DNA from: Pohlia nutans
Taxonomy: Eukaryota; Streptophyta; Bryopsida; Bryales; Mniaceae
DNA: 64,000 bases
Direction of reading: 5' to 3'
NCBI GenBank assembly: GCA_022496805.1
Contig: CM040092.1
Location: forward strand, 21,160,113 to 21,224,112
Of this stretch, positions 34,775 to 46,888 are shown piece by piece. The notes under the pieces were generated by a model that saw only the letters and a program-made list of their open reading frames with translations, was not told where the DNA came from and searched no databases. How positions within the stretch are numbered: the stretch's first letter is position 1; every line of letters begins with the position of its first letter. Position numbers and translations under genes: made by a program.

Positions 34775-34830
34775 ATACTCAAAAAAGGAGGCGATCAAAA
34801 AATGATCTCTTGAAATGGGAGCTTAGAACA
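34775..34830. mobile_element. 3' remnant of family E TTAA element
   Basis: GATCAAAAAATGATCTCTTG and GGGAGCTTAG match the right end of 15217-15771. The final bases, TTAGGGGTTAA, are displaced to 35553-35559 by the insertion described next. Confidence 0.7.
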
Positions 34831-35550
34831 TGCAATTCGCTATTTACGCACTTGGCCATATAATCATGCATTTGGCCCCCAAAAGCATTAAAAAAATGTC
34901 TAAAAAAATGTCTAAAAAACAACAATTTTTGTCTTTCTAGAATTAATTTCATTGTAAACAAACAATTATTTAATTTATTTAATTTATTCTTATCTTTATT
35001 TTTTCTTTGATCTTTTCTTTGATCTTTTCTTTATCTTGTTTCATTTATCTTATTTCTTTCTTGTCTTCATTTTCTTTTCCTTTTTGTCTTCCTTTTTGTC
35101 TTCTTCTTTTTCTTCTAATTTTTCTTCATTTCTCTCGTGGCAGTCGCAAACCCTACACCCGCACCAAGGAAAAAACCAAAAAAAAAAAAAAAAACTTTAT
35201 TTTGGTTTTTTTTTGTTTGATTTTCGTCTTCTTTTTTTGTTTAAAGCTCATGAACCCTGCAAATAGAAATAAAATAAAAATAAAAATTTAGAGTTCAACC
35301 GTCAGCAGCTGAACCCTAAACGGCGGAGGATGAAAAAATAAAATAATATCTATTTTTAGATTGATGTGAGCTACTAGGTGTGCGGCCGCGCACCCAATCC
35401 TTCGTTTTTTCCTCTTACTCTCTCCCTCTCTTTGTATATATAGTCGACCCTCTCCCTCTTTCCTCTCTCCTCCTCTCTCCCTCTTCCCTCTCCTCACATA
35501 TATAACTCGCTATTTATGCATATTGGCCAAGTGCATAAATAGCGAATTGC
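34831..35550. mobile_element. TIR element nested in the family E remnant
   Basis: The left end AACATGCAATTCGCTATTTA and the inverse of the right end, AACACGCAATTCGCTATTTA, give 32-bp terminal inverted repeats. A second, inner copy of the right TIR (near 35504-35530) forms a local hairpin. TTAG flanks both sides as a possible 4-bp duplication. The interior has a long pyrimidine-rich stretch (35000-35130, 35400-35500). Its open frames are low complexity. Confidence 0.75.
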
Positions 35551-35559
35551 GTGTTTTAG

Positions 35560-35695
35560 GGGTTAAGTTAGTCTTACTTGCTTGACTTGTACAAAATTCC
35601 CTCATATAATGGCAAGTGTCATCTTTCACTTTAGTTCCAAGAAAAGTTATTGTATCGAACGAAACAATAGGGGGTGTAGAACTCTACTGTTATAT
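35560..35695. repeat. Family L repeat copy 2 (left part)
   Basis: It matches 15772-15900. It is interrupted at TA by the pogo-like element and resumes at 37228. Confidence 0.8.
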
Positions 35696-37227
35696 AGTCG
35701 ACCCTTCATAAATATTACCTCTTTAACCCCTAAATGCGCAGGCATCCATTTTTTCGACGATGTACACATTTCATCCATTTTTTTCTCATCCGTCGTGCAC
35801 TTTTGTAGTGTGGATTTTTTGCTATAGATTTTATGGAAAGTTAGCTTCATGCATGTGTGATCCGATTAGAAAGATGATGATTTGTGAAATATTATGCCTC
35901 ATTTCATGTTGTAGTGATTCACCAAAAAATTCGAAAATCATAGTTCAAAAGCGTTCAAAAGTGCTCTTGAAAAAGTCAACTATTAGAATCAAACAACCAA
36001 AAAATGTCTAAAAATAACAACACTTACAATATTACATTCCAACCCATCGTAACAAATTTCGTCTATAGATTGACAATATCTTGTTCATAATTGAATTACA
36101 AAAGAATTTTGAATTTTGAGTTTCAAAATTTATACAAAATACTAGTGATAGCAATCATAGATCTAACTGCATGGATAGAATCTAAAATTCAAAATGTACA
36201 AATTTTATTCATACATCAAGTTCAAAATATCCCTCTTAGTTGCATTTTATAATGCATCTTTGTAAAACTGCCCAATTTGGAGAGGGTTGTGGGCATATAG
36301 GGGTTAAACGTTGTTACGCTATAATTGTTATGGTTTTTGTACTCCCAAAAATAATACACTAAGAAATACTAAAAATTGAAGCTAAATATTATTTCGTTAT
36401 TTGTAACAGATGGCTATTCCTCTTAGTGTATAAGTACCCTTTCTAATTGTTATATTCCATTTTAGATACTTAATTCTTTAGTTCAACTAATCACATTGCT
36501 ACATTGTCTAAATATGATGTTGTTATCCTTCAATAATAACATTTTTGAGAAACCATCACTTCATAGTCACAATCACAAACATGATATATAAAATAAAATG
36601 TCATATCCCTCCTCAAGGGAGATGACTTGTTATATAAAATACAACAAATAAAAAAGTATGTCAAGTACAATATATATTGTATTTTTGTTGAAACATAAGC
36701 TAGCACATTGTTATTGTAAAATGCATGGTTCAATTAATTATTTTTTCAAAAAGAAAAAGTTGATTAATTTGAAATTTCTAAAACTCTATCCTTCTATAAA
36801 TAAATAGGTATCTTGATATAGCCCAAATAATTATTTTATTAGAAAAACTATTCATTCTTTGAAACAATAATATCATCATATTGTGAATAATTATAGAACA
36901 TTATGGAGTGTCATAATGTGAAGGTTAGACCAACCTTCTTTTTTTTCACTTTCAGAAATTGACGACACAAAATAATATGGTAGAACCACATATTTCTACA
37001 TTCATCCATATGTTGAATAGAAAATACTTTTCATCTGCGATGTAATGTTGTTTTCATCCAAATCTCGTGATTTTAGCTCTAAAATTGAGATATTTGACCT
37101 CCTTATTTGTTATATTGTATAATTGTTACATCCAAATGATTGTCCTTGGTTTATGGTTATATGTGATTCATGAATAAAATTACAATTGTAGTACTTCCAA
37201 GGGATATCATTTATAGAGGGTCGACTG
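35696..37227. mobile_element. Pogo-like (Tc1/mariner) element, nonautonomous
   Basis: The ends TAGTCGACCC and GGGTCGACTG, with flanking TA, resemble the Emigrant/Lemi1 type of plant pogo-like elements (CAGT-ACCTCTATAAAT). The matching empty site is at 15896-15916. It is 1,532 bp, including a nested TTAA element at 35723-36307. No transposase frame was found. Confidence 0.8.
35723..36307. mobile_element. TTAA-flanked element, family H
   Basis: It is 585 bp from TTAACCCCTAAATGCGCAGG to GTGGGCATATAGGGGTTAA, nested in the pogo-like element. No coding capacity. Confidence 0.82.
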
Positions 37228-37344
37228 TAGAATGTAATGATGGTACATAACTGCATGAAAGATAAAATATTCAAAAAATGTGATTCTTGCGGACTTTCAA
37301 CTCTTCACTATCATTCTTTTTAGGTAAAAAATTACTTGTGACAT

Positions 37345-37878
37345 GTCCAATATTCCAATATTTCAAAGAAGTGTTATTAAATGTTTGATGGAAACCAAAA
37401 ATGGAGTTGATGTACAAAGAAAATTTGTAAATGCCAATGTGAAGATCACATCTGTTCGGTTAGATGTATCATATTTTTTTATTAATAACTTTAAAATAAT
37501 TTTGCAAGGTTTTCTCTTGAAATTCAATTAAAAATCCCGAATTCACTCAAAAAAATTGAAAAATATTGGAATGAAATTAGAATAACATGCACTACGCAAT
37601 GGTATGGTTTCCATTATTTGATTCTACTTATTTTGGAAAATCATGTGTAAGGTCTCACTTTTTGAACTAAGAATGAAACTTGACATAAACCAATTGTGTT
37701 ATTTTTCCAAAAATCATGATAACCTATTTTGAAGATCCACACTGTACAAAGGATAGTCAACTTACACAAGAACTAAAAAAAAAATTGGTGGATGAAAACT
37801 GTCCACTTTGGATGGAAATCAAACAACTTTAATCTATTCGTCGTCCAATATATGGACGCTGGCGCGCTAAAGGGTTAA
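37345..37878. mobile_element. TTAA-flanked element, family B copy 3
   Basis: The right end reads TGGACGCTGGCGCGCTAAAGGGTTAA across 37853-37878. It aligns with 34110-34644 and with 2558-3385 minus the nested block. Confidence 0.75.
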
Positions 37879-39261
37879 TGAGACGAAGTTTTTTTTTAGT
37901 ATAATAGAAGTAAAAATAAAAAACACAAAGAAACATTGCTCGGAAGCTTCCTAGGATTGGCGGCAGTCCCTTACCTGCGTACTTGGCCAATTGAAATGAG
38001 AGGCGGACCGATTATCATCCATCCAAACCGGGCAGATTATCATCCATCCAAACGCGGCAGCTCTTCTTGCGGCGCTGGAGTGCTCGTTAGAAGAGTTTTC
38101 TGCAGACAGAGTTTCCTGCAGACAGAGTTGTTCGAGGCTCTTTCTTTGTTTCATATATCAGCAATGTGGTGCAGAGGAGTGGTTCCTCCTCAGTGGCGTA
38201 GCTGCTTCGAGAGAGAAATTGTTGTGTGGTATATGGAACCCATGAGTGTATTGTTGTGGAAGCTGCGCCGAGTGGATGGTGGAGGGTGGATGTGGCGGAG
38301 GGAAGGGCGAGGCGGAGCAGGCGTAGAGGAACAAGAGGGTTTAGTTGGGCTGGTTTAGTTGAAAGTAGGAGTACTTCGTTCGATATTGTTGCTTCTGAGA
38401 GGTAATTATCAATTGAGTTACGAGCTGTTTTCGATTTTTTTGGCTATGGCGGATTCATTCCATTTGATTTGTTTTAATTTTTTATTCAAGGGGATGGTTC
38501 TGCAGAAAGATGAGTATGTTGATAGTAGCGAGTGTTGTTAGTTCTTTGTGCTATTCTGTCAAGGCGGTTACATGAAATAGATTTGAGTTGCCGCACGAGC
38601 CTTGCTCAAATCGCCGTAGAGTTCTGTGTCGATAGTAGGAATAGGAATTCTTTTTGTTTGACGTGAAGTAGATACCATTTTTGAGGAGCGATGGGTTATG
38701 GTTAAATTCAACGTAAAACTGTTGTGGCGATTAGCGAGAAAAAGGAAGAGTAGAGGCCACTGTGTCTTTGATTACATTTGTAAATGGAGTGAGAAGACTA
38801 ATGCACTCTGGGATGAGCTATGCTCGAATTCAGCTTCCTACTCTGTTTATGGCAAATAGCGCTGAGAATAGTATAGGCCACTGCATCTTTGATTAGATTT
38901 GAAAGTACATTGAGAATGATGTTGCATACTTCTCTTTTCTTCTGCAAGTCGGCTTTCAAAACTTACAACAAATAGGGATAGGTTGCTTCAGTGTTGCATT
39001 TAGTTGCGATTTAGGAAAGGCACTTCGAATATTGTGTGGCGCACACTTGATAACATACACACACGTGAACAACATACATAAACAGTCTACTTTGGATGTT
39101 GTGTCTGCTTTGCACGAGTTTATTGCTGATTGATAAGGATGAGAAATTTCCTTTAACAATTGTGTCTCTGTTCCGTCTTCAATAGCGTAGGGAACCTGTC
39201 GCTCGTGACGGTAAATTTCGGTCTGCTTTGTGTTCTGTAACGTGACGGTGAACTCTCCATC
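37879..39261 (+). promoter_or_regulatory. 5' region of the AP2/ERF gene
   Basis: Composition becomes less AT-rich from about 37940. A direct repeat of GATTATCATCCATCCAAAC lies at about 38008-38057. A CTC-rich and GA-rich stretch (38160-38340) looks like leader. A 5' UTR intron is possible, but neither the start site nor splice sites could be fixed. Confidence 0.4.
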
Positions 39262-40300
39262 ATGACCACTGGCCGATCTAAGCTGTAAGTATTGCCACAT
39301 CCATGTCTAATTTTGATCTATATTGAAGAGGGTTCTTTCACTTTTTGACTGAGATGTTTGATAATGGCTCGGTACCGTCCTGTATTAGGTGACATAACAC
39401 AGCCAGTATGTCAAGTTGATCACGTTGTGTATGTTGGCTGGATATGGACGCCTATATAATAATAATTAAGAGTTTCGTTAAATGAGTTGTGAATGTCATC
39501 TTGAGTGAAGCATTCAGTGGTAGCATTCACTTTGTATTTGCACTCAGTGGTCAAGTATCTAGTTTTTATACTCTTGACGCTCATGTGAATGCAGGCGGTC
39601 CAAAGAGGCGGATCATGCGTGGGTTAAACACGAAGGCAAACCGCGGAAGATCGATTTTCGCGGCATCCAAAAAAGGGAAACGAAGAAACCAAGTTACGCA
39701 GTGGAGTTTCGGCTGCCGAAATCCCCAGCCAAGATCTGGGCGGGGACTTTTGAGTCTCGGCCCAAAGCAATGCGTGCTTTTGATGTGGCGAGACATCTTG
39801 TTGGAATGGAGCCATACTATTATGTCTATCCCCAGGGCTACTTACCAACGCGCCCTTCTGAGATGCCTTCCGGAGAAATCGTGCAAAGGCTAGCTAAGAT
39901 GTACGCCGAGAAGCCTGACCAGCTTTCTGTGAATCCCTCGTCCCTTTTTCCGGACACCTCTACTTCTGCACCAACAAGGTCGCCCACTGTCAGAGTTGGA
40001 AGTCATCAGCCCACGACCATGCCAAGACAACGTGAAGCATCAAACGAGGTATTAGAGGCGAATGTGGAATTCAAGGAGTTCGAGACGAAGGTGGCACCGG
40101 CCTACATCCGGGGATTAACTGCCCCCAACACTTCTGCCGTCACTGACTTGCTCGAACAGCCCTTACCCGAATACCTTAATGTCTACCCACACATTGAGGG
40201 TGGAGGATATATTCTAGATGCTATCGAAGAGACCCCAGCGGAACTCGCGGATCGGTTGTTTCAGACGATGCCAGATAATCATTTTGCATGTGGCCTCTAA
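39262..40300 (+). CDS. AP2/ERF-domain transcription factor
   Basis: This is a sequence-specific DNA-binding regulator expected in the nucleus. I read two exons, 39262-39284 and 39595-40300 (TAA), joined through a GTAAGT donor and a GCAG acceptor in phase, giving 242 residues. The AP2 domain spans about residues 28-90: it opens FRGIQKRETKKPSY, then AVEFRLPKSPAKIWAGTF, then KAMRAFDVARHLVG. The core IW-GTF (strand 3) and AFDVA (helix) match the family. The first strand lacks the usual WG-W/Y pattern, so the domain is divergent. An Arg/Lys-rich stretch (about 20-50) could serve as nuclear signal. The C-terminal half has Pro/Ser/Thr-rich and acidic parts and no known motif. The short first exon is inferred; an upstream start in another exon cannot be excluded. 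Target genes are unknown. Confidence 0.82.
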
Positions 40301-40683
40301 TGCATTTGTTACTGCGGAAGAATGGGAGCGCCTTTTATGAAGGGATCTGAATTCGGGATAGATGTATGAAGGTTGTGTTTGTTCTTAAGAGGCTACCGTA
40401 TAAGAGGTTGCTTCTTGTTACCTCGTATGGAAGATATTTTGTCTTCTCACTAATAAATATTTGAGTGGAATTTGGTTTTTCTGATACAAGGATGATCTTT
40501 GCAGAATAGTTTTAGTGCCAGTCGTTAAGTTGCATAAAACTTGTAACTTTTGTTGCTTTTGCTGTCAACTGGGATTATTTGCCGTTGATTTGTGTTGACA
40601 AGCTTGGTAATCACGATTCATAGTGCAGGTGTATGATTTCACTTTATCATTAGCTTCACAGAAAGTAATCGGATAATCTATTA

Positions 40684-40786
40684 CTCCCTCTGTCCCAACA
40701 TAAAGCACACGTCCTAAAATTCTGCACAGTGTTTCCATCACTGTGCTGAATTTTAGGACGTGTGCTTTATATTGGGACAGAGGGAG
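40684..40786. mobile_element. Short Stowaway-type MITE hairpin
   Basis: It is 103 bp with TA on both sides. The ends CTCCCTCTGTCCCAA and TTGGGACAGAGGGAG are inverted, and almost the whole element folds into one hairpin around TTTCCATC. It lies about 380 bp after the AP2/ERF stop. Confidence 0.93.
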
Positions 40787-40788
40787 TA

Positions 40789-41879
40789 CATATCATTGGA
40801 ACAAAACATGAAGAAAGTTGTAGGTCTGGTGCAACAACGTGGGTTTGTCACTGCAAATTAGTGTGGGTGCTACATCTACAAACTTCACCGCATTTAGTGT
40901 GGGTGTAGAGACAATAGGCCCACGCACATCGACCTCAACCGCCGGCTGCAGCCGCGCCACCGGTATAAGCGGCACAATGTTCTTGTTGGAAGAGTTGCGA
41001 GATGTTGCAAGATGCCGTTGCGCTCCTAGGTCGTCAAAAACCTTGCAGTCGTTTGCAATCATTGTTCATAGCTGTTACAGCCCTGGTTGAGCTTCTAAGG
41101 CAGTATTCAATGACTTGCCGAAAATAGCGAGCCACTCTTAGCCTTCCACATGTATCTTCGTCAACGAAGGCTGCAACAGCCGGCTACAGCCTGCAGCTAC
41201 ATGTGCGTGGGACAAATGAAGATGAAAAACAAGCAGGTGCGCTACAAGGAGCTCTGACCGGGTGAAGGACGAGAATGCATTTCAGTGGAATTATGGACAA
41301 AATATGTTTGCTACAACGATATTTAGCCCATTAAAATGGGTGTCCCCGTCATACCTCTTCCCTATGGTCAGAGCTAAATAGATAGAAACTCTGGTCCTCT
41401 TTTGAGGCCAACGTGTATAAAGTGTCTCTTCGCCTTAAAAATGAGTTAGTGCCGATCAAACAAAGAGCAACCTTGAATAAAGTGTCTGTTTGCAAGACTG
41501 CTCTTGGTCAGAGCTAATAAAGCATAACACATTATTTTAGGTATGTGAGTCAAATTAATGTGTTTTTTTATATTCTTTGCGTTTAGTTGAATCCTATATC
41601 TTTGTCCACCCAATATCTCTTTTAAAATCCCTTTTAAACATGATTCTCTTGTTAATTAATCTTGATGTGGTAAAGAGCATGCTCACCAATTACGTTGCTA
41701 TCCTTATTTTTTGACCCTAATATACCAACTTAGATCTAAAAAATTTCAGAGAAGAGGAGTCTGGCCGGTATCCACAAGCAATATACCAACCCTGAACACT
41801 TTGAATCGCAATAAGTCCTCCCAAGTCAAATTGGGACCTTGATTTTAACTAGAAATTTGCAGATACCAGTCACCGGTGG
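40789..41879. other. Unassigned spacer
   Basis: A pair of inverted words (CCCACGCACAT at 40919 and ATGTGCGTGGG at about 41199, with CAGCCGGC words between) may mark an old TIR element. No supported gene; the frames at 40793-41090 have no recognised family. Confidence 0.4.
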
Positions 41880-41999
41880 GAATGCTCTAAGATTGCTACA
41901 GTAGTGTTGGGTTGCATATTCAAGAGAACTTTCACAGGCAATTCTAAAATAAAAGTAAACCAAACACAGCACAAAAATGAACGCCATGCTGGCCTTTTC

Positions 42000-42000
<1 letters not shown>
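41880..42000. repeat. Dispersed repeat, inverse copy of 12935-13040
   Basis: AAGAGAACTTTCACAGG and neighbouring words are the reverse complement of the copy right of the U1 gene. Confidence 0.6.
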
Positions 42001-42250
<250 letters not shown>

Positions 42251-42299
42251 GCAGTATCAATCAGCGTAACTGATACAACAATAGGTCTGAATCCACATA

Positions 42300-42575
42300 C
42301 CGTACTAGGAAGGCAGGGTCGGCAGAAAATAATTCCCCAAAAAAATGCCGAAAAAATAAATAAATTTATCAAGTATTTTGTCAAAATCAACAAAAATGAA
42401 GTCAACAAAAATTGTAGACAAAAAACAAAGGAAAACGTGTAGCTGTTAGTAAAATTCAAAGTTAAGTATTAATAGCCGAATTTTTAATAATTATTTTTGA
42501 AAGTGCCGACCCCTACTTTTCAAACTTTAATTAATTATTCGACATGAAAGTGCCGACCCTGCCTTCCTACTACGG
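42300..42575. mobile_element. TIR MITE
   Basis: It is 276 bp. The left end CCGTACTAGGAAGGCAGGGT is mirrored at the right (ACCCTGCCTTCCTACTACGG), and TA lies on both sides. A partial second copy of the right end (AGTGCCGACCCCTACTTTTC) is internal at about 42501. Confidence 0.8.
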
Positions 42576-42725
42576 TATCATTATATTGCCAACTTGAAAT
42601 GGGTTGCACCGTAATGATCTGAAGCTGGTATCAAATAGATAGATGGCACGTTGTAACTTATTATGATATATTTTGAGATTTCAACAGGCACATAATTTTT
42701 CGAAGGATGACGCACTAAGGTAGGA

Positions 42726-43110
42726 TGTCCTAAAACCACCACCTCCCCCAATTATGATATGTAGAACTTTCTTGGGGCCACCACAGTTGAGACTCAAAAC
42801 CACCAATTTCACTATTCAAGTAGACCAATGGCATGCCAAGCATTGCGAAGAGATAGTTGGTGGTTTTGGGTTAGCTCATGAGCGGAATTTGGTAAAACAA
42901 AGTGTGAACTTAGGAAATTGGTATGTGATGTATGGGTCACAGGTTACTTTCCACTTTGGAATTTTGTATAAAATTGACAAATGCAAAGTAGATGTTGCAA
43001 ATTTTTGCAATCCTCATCAAAACCTATTTTGAATGCGGTCATATTTTTTTTTTTCGAATTTAGCACTGCCAAAAATAGGCCAGATTGCTTAAGTTGGTGG
43101 TTTTAGGACA
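42726..43110. mobile_element. TIR element, family K copy 1
   Basis: The ends TGTCCTAAAACCACCA and TGGTGGTTTTAGGACA are exact inverses. It is highly similar to 45723-46105. No target duplication could be assigned; superfamily unknown. Confidence 0.85.
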
Positions 43111-43116
43111 ACCAAA

Positions 43117-43308
43117 CATAATAGCAGACTTGTCGTTTTTCATTCCCCACTTTGTGGGAACAGTGAATAGTGGCTAAATATTATACTAATATTTCTGTTT
43201 TCTTGTGACCAAAACCACTCACCAGCACTAACAAAACCCATGTGCTTGGCGCGATTTCATTCCTTTTTCATTTATAGTAAGTGAAAAACGACACATTTCC
43301 TACTAGTG
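43117..43308. mobile_element. CACTA-type MITE, family J copy 2
   Basis: The right end CCTACTAGTG is intact; the left end has changed (CATAATAGCAGAC). It begins seven bases after a family K element. Confidence 0.8.
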
Positions 43309-45722
43309 ACGTACGTTGAACAACAACTTCTTCGCATCAATCTTGCGCTCACTACCATAGTGTAATTCAGTCTTTTTTAGTGTGAGTGTGGAGGATTGAA
43401 GACGTCCCTACCGGACTGTTGCCAGGGAGGGTTATTCTCGGAATCAATAAGCGAGGGGTAGGTTTTGTTACAGTCCATCATGAATCTCAGTAGCCTGGCT
43501 AGCTTTTCTCAGGCTCCAATTTTTGGTTGTGTAATGATGGAGCTCTCCACATTATCCCCTAAAGGACCAAGTGTCCTAACTAGGACATTTAGAGAACCGG
43601 ATAGGTTCCGGGACGTTCCCATACTACGGGTGACTGTTTGGCCTTAAAATCAAGTAAGAATTCTGAAGTAGTGAATGTAGTCAATGTAATGGTAAAAATG
43701 TTTCTAATTAGAAAAATGTTTTTGATTACAAATTTCTTCTCATCTAATTATGATGTTCATTGAATTAATTTTTCAAAATTATCCATCTTTAATGCATTAA
43801 ATTTGATTTTTAATAACAATGTAAAAAACTTGTCTACCGCAAAAAATAATATTTTAATGGTTTTATCCTTCCCACACTATTTTTGGAATAAAATTTTAAT
43901 GTTTCACTAAATCACCATATATACATGTGTTTTAAGAAACAAACCCTTCATTTGAGTTTCATGATCTTACACGTTTTTCCATTCTTAGGTTTTTGAGGCT
44001 TATTAAATATCATGGAATGGAAGGATTCTAATTTTAGAAAATAACTTCGTAAATATTCAACATCTAATCACATTAAACCACCTAAAATTTTGAATAATGA
44101 AATTCTAATTATATACGGTCCATTTTACAGTACATTTAGTTGAAACACTACATCGCATTTTTTACTAATATGGTCGTAGCGGAGCACTAATCCAAAAATA
44201 AACCCACTCAAAAATAATTATCATTGTGTGGATATCCCTCATACCCCCAAACCTTCAAAATCTCGTACATTCATCATTTACGATAAATTAACTAGAATTT
44301 TTCAAGTTCATTTTCTCAAAAAATCCATCACTTCAGACTACTTTTTCACTCACTTGTACCACAAAAACGCCCTCCAGTGAACACATTTTTAATTGAATTT
44401 TGAAGGAAATTTAATAGTGGATTCCCCAATGAGCCACAAAAATGGGGATCCTTTTCTTTTTGAATTCTGACACTGTATGTGGAAGTTATGAGGGGAAATG
44501 TGTTTCTTTCGGGAGAAAGGGCAGTGGGGCAATAAAAAAATGGTTGAATTTTGGGGTGGAGGGGGGAGGGCAACAAGAAGGGCGGAGTGTGGAAACTGGG
44601 GTGGACAATGGGGGGCAGCAAATTGACCCCATTAAAAATTAAAATTTTTAGAAAAAAATTAAAAATTAAAAACTAAAAAAATTATTTATAATTAAAAAAT
44701 ACTATTATTAAAATTAAAAAGTCAAAAACCATTTTTATGAAAATAAAATAGAATAAGCAAATCGTCCAATGAACGTGACAATCCACCTTGAGAGTTAGTA
44801 GGGTCATGAACATTAAAATGGGTTGGGTGAGGTGGCACTTTGATTCCCTTCCTCCATCCTTTATTTTCTGCTTAACCTCCACAATTCTTAGAAATATGCT
44901 ACATGTCTTTTCAAATTTGGAGATTTAATTTTTTTTCAAATTATTTTTCGGCATTCTATAGAGGATGGAATGTGCTTATGTTTCATTGCTCGGATTTGAA
45001 TTCTAAATAACAAAAGTAAAAATATTGCAATTCCCAAAATAAAGAGTCTTTTCTAAACTTTTAAACCCCCAACAAGTGCAGGGTGTTCTTCAACATCCTA
45101 AACATCTCCAAGCACAACGAAAATTGGTACACAACTAAGTAACATCATATAGAATGTGAAAATGAAGTGCGACAAGTTTCAGTAGTGAAGTTTTTTTTAA
45201 TGTAGCCACGGTCAAACGTATCTGAAATTTTTGGGCGGGTGTTTTTTTTCCATCAAACGCAGTTATCTTGCAATATGTGCGATCGAATTCAACGAAATTT
45301 GTCGTGGATGTTTTTCAAGTAATTCAGCACAAGATCTTACGGTTAGAAGGTAAAAAAATAACATTTTTTTTGCAATATGTGCATGGGGGAGTAAAAATAG
45401 CAGCATTGAAATGTTTTTTGAAGGAAAATTCTTTAGGGGATAATTCTGTGATGGTCATGGGTGTTTTGTTTTTCCCAGGCTCTTTTTTGGGGAGGGGATG
45501 GGCAAATATCATCATATCAAATACAGTACATAAGATTCTTCACATGATTCTATGGTAGTTTGCTGCATTAGTAATTATCCAGTTTGTTGAGAATCTGCAT
45601 TCGTGTCCCGAACTTATCATCTGTAAGTTATTAATTTGTGTAAGTTTTACAGATGCACTTTTTCAGGCCAGTGCCAAAGGAGTATTATTTTGCACTTTGC
45701 TGAGCTCTGCAATAAGGTAGGA
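43309..45722. other. Unassigned AT-rich spacer
   Basis: No supported gene. The stretch 44640-44730 is A/T-only-like sequence. The open frames at 43465-43647, 44346-44642 and 45268-45558 have no recognised family. Confidence 0.5.
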
Positions 45723-46105
45723 TGTCCTAAAACCACCACCTCTCCCAATTATGACATGTAGACTTTTCTTGGGGCCACCACAGTTGAGACTCAAAACCAC
45801 CAATTTCACTATTCAAGTAGACCAATGGCACGCCAAGCATTGCGAAGAAATAGTTGGTGGTTTTGGGTATCATTATGAGTGAAAGTTAGTAACACATGGT
45901 GTAGACATGGGGAAACTTAAAGGTTTGATTTGGGTCACAGGTTACTTTCCACTTTGGAATTTTGTATAAAGTTGACAAATGCAAATTAGATGTTGCAAAT
46001 TTTTGCAATCCTCATCAAAACCTATTACAAATACAGTCATTTTTTTTTTCAAATTCAACACTGCCAAAAATAGGCCAGATTGCTTAAGTTGGTGGTTTTA
46101 GGACA
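45723..46105. mobile_element. TIR element, family K copy 2
   Basis: It has the same ends as copy 1 and about 85-90% identity by eye, with one diverged patch near 45868-45940. Confidence 0.85.
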
Positions 46106-46389
46106 ATCAACCTTATTTAGTGATTTGGCATATTGCGTTTTTAAAAAAAAAATGAGAGTGGTGGGCACAACCCTACCCCTCCTCAGAGGGATTCAACCCT
46201 AAAAATTAAACCGGAGTGTAAGTCAATGTCGGTGATAGACCGGTCCGTACATCCTGAGAATATGATGTGATTCAGTAAAATGTACCAGCACCAAACATTA
46301 TGAGTGGGATCTAGTAGATGCACAAAGAAACCGTGTCTATTTCTGGAGTTTCCTAACTTTGAAGTTCAAAATTTCCAAATTACAGGTCC

Positions 46390-46540
46390 GAGATGACCCT
46401 AAACTACCAAGGTGATGGTGGTAAGGTACCCAAACCGAATGGAGAGGTTGGCGGTTCGATTCCCGGTCTTACTACTTGATTGGAAAACTTGTCGCGGGTT
46501 GCAAAAATGCAATTCGTGTGTTTCAAAAAAAAAAAAATTA
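46390..46540 (+). mobile_element. Probable tRNA-derived SINE
   Basis: GGTTCGATTCC at 46453-46463 matches the RNA polymerase III B box. TGGTGGTAAGG at about 46416 is a plausible A box, and an A-rich tail starts near 46527. A tRNA fold is not apparent, so a SINE head is more likely than a tRNA gene. Confidence 0.5.
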
Positions 46541-46695
46541 ATTAATTAAAATAATAAAAAAAAAAAATCCAAATTACTGCTGAACCCAGAAGACGGTAAC
46601 TTAGGAATTCCATCATGCTGACTGGAGTGACGAAGTTCACACGGGCGTTCACTAAGCGAGGACTCAGACATTGTTCTGCCACTGGTGTGATCTTG

Positions 46696-46888
46696 CACTA
46701 GTAGCAGACTTGTCGTTTTTCATTCCCCATTTTGTGGGAACAATGAATAGTGCCTAAATATTATACTTATATTTTTGTTTTCTTGTGACCAAAACCACTC
46801 ACCAGCACTAACACAACCCATGTGCTTGGCGTGGTTTCATTCCTTTTTCATTTATAGTAATTGAAAAACGACACATTTCCTACTAGTG
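46696..46888. mobile_element. CACTA-type MITE, family J copy 3
   Basis: It is 193 bp, with ends CACTAGTAGCAGAC and CCTACTAGTG and TTG duplicated on both sides. Confidence 0.9.

Noticed and set aside
35415..35430. TATAGTCGACCCTCTC as another pogo-like end
   Set aside because: It lies in a pyrimidine repeat, has no inverted partner nearby and does not continue as the real TIR does.
46400..46480. tRNA gene
   Set aside because: The B box is good but no acceptor or anticodon stems form; a SINE head fits better.
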